Shown here: positions 1 through 6,626 of the stretch, in pieces | How the letters are laid out: every line of letters starts with the position of its first letter | Position numbering within the stretch: position 1 is the first letter of the stretch | Assembly: GCA_045531285.1 (NCBI GenBank) | Contig: JAZSDT010000095.1 | Coordinates: 1-9,007 of the forward strand | Direction: 5' to 3' | Source of the DNA: RGIG6353 sp045531285 | GTDB lineage: Bacteria > Bacillota > Clostridia > Oscillospirales > SIG627 | Length of the DNA: 9,007 nucleotides | Position numbers and translations under genes: made by a program | Notes under the pieces: generated by a model | The model's database searches: none | Seen by the model: only the letters and a program-made list of their open reading frames with translations | What the model was told of the DNA's origin: nothing

Positions 1-75
1 TACGTTTCCAGAATAGAAAAGTCCGCGCTTGAAAAAATACACGAATATCTAATAGCACCAAAAAACTATATATAA
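1..75 (+). CDS. C-terminal end of a sporulation-type RNA polymerase sigma factor (partial)
   Basis: Frame 1 is open from the window edge to TAA at 73-75 and encodes 24 residues. They begin YVSRIEKSALEKI, which matches the end of the region 4.2 helix-turn-helix of sigma-70 proteins, the part that reads the -35 element. Sporulation sigma factors of the SigE/SigK group carry a near-identical YVSRIEK segment followed by a short basic tail; SigK is the closest from memory. A sigma-factor call is reasonably safe from this motif, but the exact paralogue is not, because regions 2 and 3 lie outside the window. The stop codon forms part of the ribosome binding site of the next gene, so the two are probably co-transcribed. 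Confidence 0.7.
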   Translation, partial: YVSRIEKSALEKIHEYLIAPKNYI

Positions 76-84
76 GGAGATAAA

Positions 85-510
85 ATGGAAAAGGACTATC
101 AATTATTAAGTAAAATTTATTCAGGTACTCACATAGGAAGCAAATCACTGAATGCAATGCTGCCGGGTATAAAAAACAATTCCTTAAGAAAAGCAGTGAT
201 AACACAAATTGGCGAATATGACAAAATCAACAGTGATGCAAAATGTCAAATTTCAAATCTCGGAAAAAAAGCTCAAACTCCTATTTTTACTTCTATGTCA
301 GCGTCGATGGAAGCGAAAATGAACGTAGCAATGAATTCCTCGACCTCGCATTTAGCGGAAGTGATAATCAAAGGCTCAAATATGGGAATCATCTCAATTA
401 CCAAAGAGCTGAACAATTCACAGTTCTGTACACCTGAATCATACAATTTGGGACGTCGATTGGTTAAAACAGAAGAAAATAACGTATCAAGGATAAAAAG
501 CTTTCTGTGA
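85..510 (+). CDS. Uncharacterised helical-bundle protein (ferritin-like fold suspected), 141 aa
   Basis: I recognise the general pattern of a small Clostridia family with no assigned function. Members have about 140 residues, no signal peptide, no membrane span, and four predicted amphipathic helices. Visible landmarks are QIGEYDKI in the second helix (residues 41-48), SHLAE near residues 88-92 followed by a glycine-containing segment, and a final helix with TEENN (129-133). Glu44, His89, Glu92 and Glu130/131 have a spacing that could suit metal ligands in a ferritin-like or DUF2383-like bundle, but no classical ExxH pair is present, so this is a guess. The start is ATG at 85 with AAGGAGA at 74-80, overlapping the stop of the upstream sigma gene. 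The gap is only 9 nt, so translation and expression are probably coupled to it. A phasin-like or purely structural bundle is an alternative. Confidence 0.8.
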   Translation: MEKDYQLLSKIYSGTHIGSKSLNAMLPGIKNNSLRKAVITQIGEYDKINSDAKCQISNLGKKAQTPIFTSMSASMEAKMNVAMNSSTSHLAEVIIKGSNMGIISITKELNNSQFCTPESYNLGRRLVKTEENNVSRIKSFL

Positions 511-519
511 AATGCAAAT

Positions 520-543
520 CACGGCAGGGACTTCCCTGCCGTG
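520..543. terminator. Perfect hairpin between convergent genes, probable bidirectional terminator
   Basis: CACGGCAGGGA (520-530) and TCCCTGCCGTG (533-543) are perfect inverted copies. They form a GC-rich stem of 10 pairs with an ACTT loop, or 11 pairs if the A-T pair closes. Flanking AAATG (510-514) and CATTT (548-552) can extend the structure after an internal bulge. It lies between the stop of the plus-strand gene (510) and the stop of the minus-strand gene (547), where a shared terminator is expected. The U-tract is weak on both strands (CATTTT on plus, ATTTGCATTT on minus), so efficiency is uncertain. Confidence 0.75.
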
Positions 544-546
544 AGG

Positions 547-1533
547 TCATTTTACCGTGTAAGGTGAAACGTATTCGTATTCGGGTGCATATTCAATCTC
601 AGCAGACTCTATTTTGGCGTCAATTATCTCTGTAAATATCTGATTATACACAACGTCCTTAAGCTCATTCAAATCCGCTGTGTCTATGGGAAGCTTCTGT
701 ATAATATGATAACCGTGCGACGATTTTACAAGTCCCGATATCTCGCCTTCTGTCAAAGAATTGCAAGCCGAAACAAACTCCTCGGGCATTTCCGAATCGG
801 TAAAATAATAGCCGTACGAAGGCATAGCATCATCCTTGCTGTATTCCTTTATCACCGAATCAAAGTCGTCGGTATTCTGAGCCTTTTCAAGAGCCGCGTT
901 AAGATACTCCTCGTATTCGCTGTCAGACATAGTTGTATTGGGGTGGATAAGAACGTGCTTGGCATGAGTATAATTATCGTTAAGATACTGTTCCAATTCT
1001 TTATCCGTCATAGCCCGTTGGCCGTTTTCACCGAAATAATATTCAAACAAAGAATCGTAGAGCTGATATCCCTGAAGAACGTACTCGTACAGCTCATCAC
1101 TCAAATAGTATGATGCAAGCCCCTCTCTGAACTCAGAAGATGACATCCCCTCTTTGTATTCCTTAATTTCTTCAGAAACCTTCTCATAATCGGGAGTGAC
1201 ACCGTTCTCAGCAGCCAAATCTCTTATTGAATAAATTTCAACAAGGATCTCTTCAACGTAATTCTTTAAAATATCAACGTATTCAGGGTAATCCGTCCAC
1301 ACCTTTTCGTTTCCGCCGTCAAGCTCTGCTTTTTGGTTAAGATAATAGTATCGGAATTCTGCCAGAGAAATACTGTTTTCATTAATTTTCATAATGTATT
1401 CAGGAACGATCTTCTCTTCGTCAACATAAAGATATCCGTCGGTCTTAAAGTTTTCGTTTTCGATTACCTCTGAGCAAGATGCAAGAGAAAAGGCAAGGAA
1501 AACAAGAAGGATTGAAGCTATTATTTTTTTCAT
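547..1533 (-). CDS. Lipoprotein peptidyl-prolyl cis-trans isomerase, parvulin/PrsA-like
   Basis: Predicted extracytoplasmic foldase that isomerises Xaa-Pro bonds in secreted proteins. The 328-aa product starts MKKIIASILL with a hydrophobic core and a lipobox LASC (17-20). Cys20 would be lipidated and hold the protein on the outer face of the membrane. Residues 50-180 are a charged, mostly helical region resembling the SurA/PrsA chaperone portion. The parvulin (PpiC) domain spans roughly 188-282, with AKHVLI (191-196) and SSHGYHIIQK (271-280), which supply the conserved histidines His193, His273 and His276. A short helical tail and a Tyr/Glu-rich end follow. The start ATG (1531-1533) is preceded on the minus strand by GGAG at 1541-1544, 7 nt away, and by a good sigma-A promoter. 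The gene is monocistronic, divergent from addA and convergent with the upstream pair. Parvulin assignment is firm; equivalence to PrsA specifically is inferred. Confidence 0.9.
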   Translation of the reverse strand: MKKIIASILLVFLAFSLASCSEVIENENFKTDGYLYVDEEKIVPEYIMKINENSISLAEFRYYYLNQKAELDGGNEKVWTDYPEYVDILKNYVEEILVEIYSIRDLAAENGVTPDYEKVSEEIKEYKEGMSSSEFREGLASYYLSDELYEYVLQGYQLYDSLFEYYFGENGQRAMTDKELEQYLNDNYTHAKHVLIHPNTTMSDSEYEEYLNAALEKAQNTDDFDSVIKEYSKDDAMPSYGYYFTDSEMPEEFVSACNSLTEGEISGLVKSSHGYHIIQKLPIDTADLNELKDVVYNQIFTEIIDAKIESAEIEYAPEYEYVSPYTVK

Positions 1534-1562
1534 ATCTTATCTCCAAAAATTTTATTGTATAT

Positions 1563-1591
1563 ATGATATCACAAAACTTTCCTTTTATCAA
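1563..1591 (-). promoter_or_regulatory. Sigma-A promoter of the parvulin lipoprotein gene
   Basis: Read on the minus strand, TTGATA (plus coordinates 1586-1591) and TATCAT (1563-1568) are separated by exactly 17 nt. The -35 matches consensus at 5 of 6 and the -10 at 4 of 6. Transcription would start near 1556, giving a leader of about 22 nt that contains the GGAG ribosome site. Confidence 0.7.
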
Positions 1592-1623
1592 GTAAATAAT
1601 TTTAAAATTTCTTTGTATTTTGT

Positions 1624-1652
1624 TTGCTTTTCCTTCGGTTATGATGTATACT
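1624..1652 (+). promoter_or_regulatory. addA: Probable sigma-A promoter of addA
   Basis: TTGCTT (1624-1629) and TATACT (1647-1652) are separated by 17 nt. The -10 matches consensus at 5 of 6 and the -35 at 4 of 6. Transcription would begin near 1659, about 20 nt before the ATG at 1680. This also argues against the in-frame ATG at 1620, which would lie upstream of the promoter. It is arranged back to back with the minus-strand promoter at 1563-1591. Confidence 0.6.
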
Positions 1653-1669
1653 GGTTATATAATTGACAC

Positions 1670-1674
1670 GGAGG
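1670..1674 (+). promoter_or_regulatory. addA: Ribosome binding site that sets the addA start
   Basis: GGAGG lies 5 nt before ATG at 1680. The upstream in-frame ATGs at 1620, 1641 and 1644 have no comparable site, and the residues they would add do not resemble the AddA N-terminus. Confidence 0.85.
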
Positions 1675-1679
1675 TAGTT

Positions 1680-4600
1680 ATGAGCGGATTTTCATGGACA
1701 AAAGAACAACAAGCAGCAATAGAATCGGAAGGAACCGATTTACTTGTAAGTGCGGCGGCAGGCAGTGGAAAAACGGCAGTTTTAACTCAACGCATTATCA
1801 GAAAACTCATCGATGTTAACAATCCCGTGGATGTAAGTGATTTCTTAATCGTTACATTCACAGTTTCTGCTACAACCGAGCTTCGCGAAAAGCTTTCTAA
1901 TGCAATCAGAAAAACTTATAACGAAAACCGCTCGTTAAAAAGATTAAAAAAACAGATTCTTAACCTCCCTTCCGCAAAAATTCTCACAATCGATTCCTTT
2001 TGCAAGTTCATAGTAAACGAGTGTGCTAAGCAACTCGATATTCCTGCTGATTTTCAAACAGGCGAAGAAAACGAATTAAAGCGTCTTGCAGACGATACTG
2101 TGTCAGCTACGCTAGACGACTTTTTCGACGGCTATTCCACTAAGCCCCTTTTTGATACGTCGTATCTTCCGTCGGATGTAAAAAGAGGATTTCTGAGTGT
2201 AGTAGAAGCTTTTTCTACTCAAAAATCCTTCGACGCCTTAAACGAAACAATAATATACTTGTATGACAGGTTTATGAAATATCCTGAGCCAATGAACCGT
2301 GCAAGAGGCTATCTCCTTGAATATGATACAATATTGAGAGAGCATTATATCAACAAATCGCAAGTATCTTTCTTTGAAACCAAGTTGGGTAGAATCATAA
2401 CGGCTGAAATTAGAGAAGCTGTTGCTGCCGCTTCAAAATACTTTGAGGAAGCAAGAGAAATAATTGCTCCTTTCGAAGAGATTTGCGCAAAGTATTCATC
2501 GGCAATAGACGAAGACTTTTTATACGCACAGCACATTCTTTCCACAGACGATGCAGACTTGGTAAACGCATTAAGTCTGTACACGCCGCAAAGACTTTCT
2601 TCATTCAAGCCCAAAAACGATCTTGAAAAGGAAACGCAGGAAAGGTTTAAAGACCTGAGAGATGCGGGAAAAGAGCTAATTTCAGATTTGAAAAAGAAAT
2701 ATCCCATCAAGGATGAAGAAAAGCTGTACATACAGATCGCTAACACTTTTTCTATTGCCAACGAGCTGTTTACAGTTGTTGAAGAGTTTTCAAAAAGGCT
2801 ATGGGAAGCTAAACTCGAAATGAAGCTTTTCTCTTTCGAGGACATTGCTCAGCTTGCATATAAAGCACTGGTAAAGGAAGGTACATACAATAAGGAAACC
2901 AGAAGCTTTGAAAAGACGGACTATGCCGCGGAATTAAGCGAAAAGTTTAATGAGATTCTCATAGATGAGTATCAGGATGTAAACGAACTGCAAGACACGA
3001 TATTTAGAGCTATTTCCAATTCCCACAACAGATTTATGGTAGGCGACCTCAAACAAAGTATTTACAAATTCAGAGGAGCGACACCCGAAATATTTTTTGA
3101 ATACAGAAATACTTTCAAGCCAATTGAGTCGGACGGCAGCGAGCCGCGACTTATTTCACTTCAAAACAATTTCCGTTCCGACAAAGCAATAATAGATTTC
3201 GTAAATTCTTTGTTTGAAGTTGTAATGAACTATCAAAGTGAAGACGTGTACAGAAAAGACGATTTTTTAACATTTTCCAAAAGTGAAGACTTATGCATTC
3301 CCACCGAGATTTCAATTTTTGAAGAAGACGTTGAATACGAATATATTGCAGACAAAATTATTGAAATTACAAACACAGATCCTCGTTTTTCCTTTAACGA
3401 TATATGTATTCTTTCAAGAAAGCACGACTGTCTGCAAAAGGCGCAAAAGGTTCTTAGCGAAAGAGGAATCCCTTCTGACTACACTCCTAACGAAAACTTT
3501 TTTAAAAGCTATGAAATACAGACAGCCCACTCTCTTTTGAAAGCTGTTGACAATCCGACAGACGACGTAGCTCTTTTATCTGTTCTCACCAGCCCTGTTT
3601 TTGCATTTACTCCGGGTGAGCTGCTTGAAATCAGAGAAGCTTCTCCCAGAGGAGAAATTTACTTCGCACTGCGTTCATACTGCGATAATGCAGCTCTTGA
3701 AAGAAAATGCAAAAATGCTGTTAATTTGCTGAAAAAGTGGAAAAACAAATCAAGAGCCGTTGGCAGTGACACTTTCATTTGGTGGCTATATTCTGAAACG
3801 CATTTGCTGTCATCGATTAAAAAGCTAGACAACTCAAAACAAAGATACGAAAACCTTATTACGTTTTATAATCTTGCCATAAAATACGAAGAAAGAGAAT
3901 TTAAAGGAATAACAAAATTCTTGAACTATCTTGAATCCTTTATAAACGCAAAGAACAAACTGGGTAAAAAGAACGGATCAGAAAATTCTGTTCACTTGAT
4001 GACGATTCACGATTCAAAAGGTTTGGAATTTCCTATTTGTTTTTATGCATCAGCGGGAGCACCTATCAGCCGTGCCGACGAGCGCAAGAAGATTATAATG
4101 AGCGAGCTGTTCGGTCCCACCTTCCCTGTTCCCGTTGGAAACCTTGGCGGAAAAATCAACACATATGCCGAAAAAGCCGCTGTCGCTGAGACAAGAGCAT
4201 CGGTTATGGATGAAGAATTAAGACTCTTATACGTTGCACTTACCCGAGCAAAAAACAGCCTTATAATCACTGCTCGCACCTCTATTGCTTCGTATATCAA
4301 ACGCTTAAAGCTTGACACATTGTGCAGGACGTCTTTTTCTCACTCCTTAAAGAATGCTACTACCATCCTCAAGGTTATAGGAATGGGAATGTGTAGTGAA
4401 AAGCTGTTCAAAAACGCTATAGAATGCTATAACGACAGCAATTTGTCTGTTTCAGAAAATCTGTTGACAATTAATCTGTTTTCGGAATATGAATCATCGA
4501 AATTAACGTATTCCGTAACTGCAGACAACAGCGAAGAAACATCAGCCGTTATCAAAAAAGAAGACGTTGAAAAAGCCCTGCTACCGCTCGGGAACGCTGT

Positions 4601-5261
4601 ACTCACAGACACTCCTTACAAGCTCTCTGTATCGAATATAAGAGAGGGATTACTGGACGAGGGCGCAGTTGCAACTGTCTCCAGGGTAAAAAAATATCCT
4701 GAATTTATGTCTTTGGACAGTGATAACATTTCATCCTTTACAGGTACGGCAATGCACGTTTTTATGCAATTTTGTGACTTCGATAACTGCATAAAAAACG
4801 GAACTGAAAACGAAGCCGAAAGGCTTGTCAAGTATGGCTTCATCACCGAAATGCAAAAGCAGGTGCTTAATCACGTAACGCTTAGTGCATTCTTTTCTTC
4901 AAGCTGTTATAAAAACATTTGTAAAGCATTACGGGTAGAACGCGAAAAAAGATATACCTTGCTTTTACCGTCATCCGCATTCTTCTCGGATGAAAGCAAA
5001 AAACAGCAGCTTGACGTTTTAGACAAAAAAACTCTTATTCAAGGAGTTATTGACTGTTATCACATCAACGAAGACAACACTGTAACGTTGATTGATTTTA
5101 AAACGGATAACGTAAGTCAAAAGGACGGAGAGAAAGTGCTGATAGAAAGACACAAGCACCAAATGATGCTATATAAAGAAGCAATAGAAGAAATCGAAGG
5201 CTTGAAGGTTTCAAAAGCCATTATTTATTCCTTCTGTTTGTCAAAAGAAATTGAATTTTGA
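1680..5261 (+). CDS. addA: Helicase-nuclease subunit AddA (ATP-dependent helicase/exonuclease subunit A)
   Basis: AddA is the UvrD/Rep-type (SF1A) helicase subunit of AddAB, which resects double-strand breaks up to a Chi site for RecA-dependent repair, as RecBCD does in enteric bacteria. The 1193-aa product has the usual length for the family. Motifs in order: the Q-motif region WTKEQQAAI (6-14), Walker A AAAGSGKT (25-32), TIDSFC (103-108), Walker B LIDEYQD (427-433), GDLKQSIYKFRGA (455-467), NNFRS (496-500), IHDSKGLEFP (776-785) and LLYVALTRAKN (849-859). The C-terminal PD-(D/E)XK nuclease shows TGTAMHVF (1021-1028), VID (1123-1125) and LIDFKTD (1137-1143); Asp1125, Asp1139 and Lys1141 are the probable catalytic residues. 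No residue or motif appears lost. The start is fixed by GGAGG at 1670-1674. Unlike many Firmicutes, no addB precedes it; the upstream neighbour is divergent. No terminator follows, so transcripts may run into the next operon. Confidence 0.96.
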   Translation: MSGFSWTKEQQAAIESEGTDLLVSAAAGSGKTAVLTQRIIRKLIDVNNPVDVSDFLIVTFTVSATTELREKLSNAIRKTYNENRSLKRLKKQILNLPSAKILTIDSFCKFIVNECAKQLDIPADFQTGEENELKRLADDTVSATLDDFFDGYSTKPLFDTSYLPSDVKRGFLSVVEAFSTQKSFDALNETIIYLYDRFMKYPEPMNRARGYLLEYDTILREHYINKSQVSFFETKLGRIITAEIREAVAAASKYFEEAREIIAPFEEICAKYSSAIDEDFLYAQHILSTDDADLVNALSLYTPQRLSSFKPKNDLEKETQERFKDLRDAGKELISDLKKKYPIKDEEKLYIQIANTFSIANELFTVVEEFSKRLWEAKLEMKLFSFEDIAQLAYKALVKEGTYNKETRSFEKTDYAAELSEKFNEILIDEYQDVNELQDTIFRAISNSHNRFMVGDLKQSIYKFRGATPEIFFEYRNTFKPIESDGSEPRLISLQNNFRSDKAIIDFVNSLFEVVMNYQSEDVYRKDDFLTFSKSEDLCIPTEISIFEEDVEYEYIADKIIEITNTDPRFSFNDICILSRKHDCLQKAQKVLSERGIPSDYTPNENFFKSYEIQTAHSLLKAVDNPTDDVALLSVLTSPVFAFTPGELLEIREASPRGEIYFALRSYCDNAALERKCKNAVNLLKKWKNKSRAVGSDTFIWWLYSETHLLSSIKKLDNSKQRYENLITFYNLAIKYEEREFKGITKFLNYLESFINAKNKLGKKNGSENSVHLMTIHDSKGLEFPICFYASAGAPISRADERKKIIMSELFGPTFPVPVGNLGGKINTYAEKAAVAETRASVMDEELRLLYVALTRAKNSLIITARTSIASYIKRLKLDTLCRTSFSHSLKNATTILKVIGMGMCSEKLFKNAIECYNDSNLSVSENLLTINLFSEYESSKLTYSVTADNSEETSAVIKKEDVEKALLPLGNAVLTDTPYKLSVSNIREGLLDEGAVATVSRVKKYPEFMSLDSDNISSFTGTAMHVFMQFCDFDNCIKNGTENEAERLVKYGFITEMQKQVLNHVTLSAFFSSSCYKNICKALRVEREKRYTLLLPSSAFFSDESKKQQLDVLDKKTLIQGVIDCYHINEDNTVTLIDFKTDNVSQKDGEKVLIERHKHQMMLYKEAIEEIEGLKVSKAIIYSFCLSKEIEF

Positions 5262-5290
5262 TTGACAACATACACAATATGTGGTATAAT
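5262..5290 (+). promoter_or_regulatory. Perfect-consensus sigma-A promoter of the downstream four-gene operon
   Basis: TTGACA (5262-5267) and TATAAT (5285-5290) match both hexamers exactly with a 17-nt spacer. The -35 begins immediately after the addA TGA (5259-5261). Transcription should start near 5297, leaving a short leader of about 25 nt with GGAGG at 5306-5310. A promoter this close to ideal suggests strong constitutive expression unless a repressor acts on it; I see no obvious operator palindrome. Confidence 0.9.
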
Positions 5291-5305
5291 ATTTATTAAA
5301 TTCGT

Positions 5306-5310
5306 GGAGG
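5306..5310 (+). promoter_or_regulatory. Ribosome binding site of the TSCPD-domain gene, long spacing
   Basis: GGAGG lies 11 nt before ATG at 5322, longer than the usual 5-9 nt. No other start codon in this frame lies closer downstream of it, and the family N-terminus begins at this ATG. The in-frame ATG at 5322 is therefore preferred despite the spacing. Confidence 0.7.
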
Positions 5311-5321
5311 TACACGCAACA

Positions 5322-5579
5322 ATGAGACATACATACACAACAAAAGGAACCTGCTCAAGACAAATTTCATTTGATCTTGAGGGTAACGTCGTTAAAAACG
5401 TTGAATTTATCGGCGGATGCAACGGAAACCTCAAAGCGATATCGTCACTCGTTAACGGACTTACCGTTGAAGAAATAGAAAATAGAGTAAGCGGAATCAG
5501 ATGCGGATTTAAAACAACTTCATGTTCCGATCAGCTTGCAATTGCCGTAAGACAGGCATTTGAAAAGGAGAACGCATAG
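5322..5579 (+). CDS. Small TSCPD-domain protein (TIGR03905 type), 85 aa
   Basis: The protein resembles the stand-alone TSCPD family known as TIGR03905, a domain also found at the C-terminus of some B12-dependent ribonucleotide reductases, where its cysteines are thought to bind metal or act in redox chemistry. The function of the free-standing form is not known. Landmarks are KGTCSRQISF (8-17), the glycine-rich GGCNGN (31-36), GIRCGFK (58-64) and TSCSDQL (66-72). Cysteines sit at 11, 33, 61 and 68, an arrangement that could hold one metal ion or Fe-S cluster. The eponymous TSCPD reads TSCSD here. The protein looks cytoplasmic, with no signal or membrane segment. ATG at 5322 is chosen over the ATG at 5262 because that one lies inside the -35 box, upstream of the predicted transcript. 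It is the first gene of the operon, driven by the promoter at 5262-5290. Confidence 0.9.
   Translation: MRHTYTTKGTCSRQISFDLEGNVVKNVEFIGGCNGNLKAISSLVNGLTVEEIENRVSGIRCGFKTTSCSDQLAIAVRQAFEKENA
5565..5570 (+). promoter_or_regulatory. Ribosome binding site for the YkvI-like gene, inside the preceding gene
   Basis: AAGGAG lies in the final codons of the TSCPD gene, 12 nt before the GTG at 5583. With only 3 nt between the upstream stop and this GTG, terminating ribosomes probably help initiation. Confidence 0.55.
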
Positions 5580-5582
5580 TTA

Positions 5583-6626
5583 GTGAATATATCTGTATTC
5601 TCACTTGCCGTAACAATTGCCGGCGCTTTTATTGGTGCCGGTTTTGTATCGGGTCAAGAGTTATGGCAATTTTTTGGCGCATTCGGTGCGATTGGAGTAC
5701 CGGGATTTTTCATTGCAATCGCCCTGATTACAATCCTCAGCGCCATTACAGTAAGCTATGCATCTTCAAAAGGCAAAAACACCTTTGAAGACGTTATTTG
5801 CTCAAGTGATTCCGGATTATTAAAAAAATTCATATCAGTTTTTCAATACGTTTTTTATATCGGATTGTACATAATTATGACCTCTGGCGTCGAATCTCTT
5901 GTGTGCCACTATTTTGACGTAAGCAAGATTGCGGTAGGAGTTATGTTTTGCTCTTTGGTCAGCGCAGTGTCACTCCTGGGAATAAAAGGGATACTTTCTT
6001 CCTTTTCATTAACCATTCCCCTTCTGGTCACTTCTACTGTTATTATAGCATTTCTTACCCTTACGTCTGTACCTATCAGCTTTCGACTAACAAATAATAA
6101 CAGCCTGATTTCAAATTGGTTTATTTCAGCTTTAGTCTTTGTATCGTACAATTTTTTCGCGGGAATCGGTGTTTTTGCAGCTATGTCAAAACACGTAAAA
6201 ACCACCAAGAGACTGCTTCGGTCGTCGGTTTTAGGCTGTTTGTTTCTTTTGCTGATTGGAACCTCTGTTATTTTGACTGTTTCGGCAACAAAAACTGAAG
6301 TATTTGACATGCCTATGCTGGAAGCTGCTAGATTACTTCACCCATGGTTCAGTGTAGCATATGCCGTGCTTTTGATTTTTGCTATGTTCGGTGGTGCAAT
6401 ATCGTCTTTATTCCCGATAGTCGAAAGCATCAAAAGTAAACGGGCTTTCAATAAAAAAACAATAATTATCATTACAGTTCTTGTATCGTGTATAAGCGTA
6501 ATACTGAGCTTATTTGGATTCAGCAATCTTATAAGTACGGTTTACCCTGTTTTCGGATACTTTGGTTTTGCTGTAATTGTTATAGTGATATACAATTTTG
6601 CAAAGCACAAATTTGGAGGAAGATAA
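5583..6626 (+). CDS. YkvI-like multi-pass membrane protein (LeuT-fold transporter family)
   Basis: The 347-aa, strongly hydrophobic protein resembles Bacillus subtilis YkvI, an uncharacterised member of the amino acid/cation symporter (LeuT-fold, APC) superfamily. The best landmark is the first membrane helix with GAFIGAGFVSGQE (14-26), a glycine-rich break typical of the unwound TM1 substrate and ion site in this fold. About ten hydrophobic segments follow, roughly at 38-60, 83-107, 115-135, 140-163, 177-200, 213-235, 255-280, 291-312 and 318-340. Substrate is unknown; small amino acids or related zwitterions would be a family-based guess. It starts with GTG at 5583. A later start would remove part of TM1, and an in-frame TAG lies two codons upstream, so this start is well constrained. 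Its stop TAA overlaps the next ATG (TAATG), indicating translational coupling to the MATE gene. Confidence 0.85.
   Translation: MNISVFSLAVTIAGAFIGAGFVSGQELWQFFGAFGAIGVPGFFIAIALITILSAITVSYASSKGKNTFEDVICSSDSGLLKKFISVFQYVFYIGLYIIMTSGVESLVCHYFDVSKIAVGVMFCSLVSAVSLLGIKGILSSFSLTIPLLVTSTVIIAFLTLTSVPISFRLTNNNSLISNWFISALVFVSYNFFAGIGVFAAMSKHVKTTKRLLRSSVLGCLFLLLIGTSVILTVSATKTEVFDMPMLEAARLLHPWFSVAYAVLLIFAMFGGAISSLFPIVESIKSKRAFNKKTIIIITVLVSCISVILSLFGFSNLISTVYPVFGYFGFAVIVIVIYNFAKHKFGGR

Noticed and set aside
706..1113. Plus-strand open frame opposite the parvulin gene
   Set aside because: It is fully antisense to a well-supported lipoprotein gene, has no recognisable domain and no ribosome site; a shadow frame.
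1663..1668. Exact TTGACA hexamer just before the addA start
   Set aside because: A -10 element 17 nt downstream would fall at about 1686-1691 inside the coding sequence and no TATAAT-like hexamer is there. The pair at 1624-1652 fits better.
1620..1679. Longer addA starting at the ATG at 1620
   Set aside because: The extra 20 residues do not look like AddA, lack a ribosome site, and overlap the predicted promoter. GGAGG at 1670-1674 points to 1680.
2345..2845. Minus-strand open frame of 166 codons inside addA
   Set aside because: It lies opposite a conserved reading frame and its Ser/Leu-rich translation is typical of a reverse shadow. There is no promoter or ribosome site.
5909..6310. Minus-strand open frame of 133 codons opposite the YkvI-like gene
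   Set aside because: It is the antisense of a membrane protein, with no homologous motif or initiation signal.
6488..6625. 46-codon N-terminal extension of the MATE protein
   Set aside because: It is an out-of-frame reading of the YkvI-like gene. A strong ribosome site precedes the ATG at 6626, where the typical MATE N-terminus begins.
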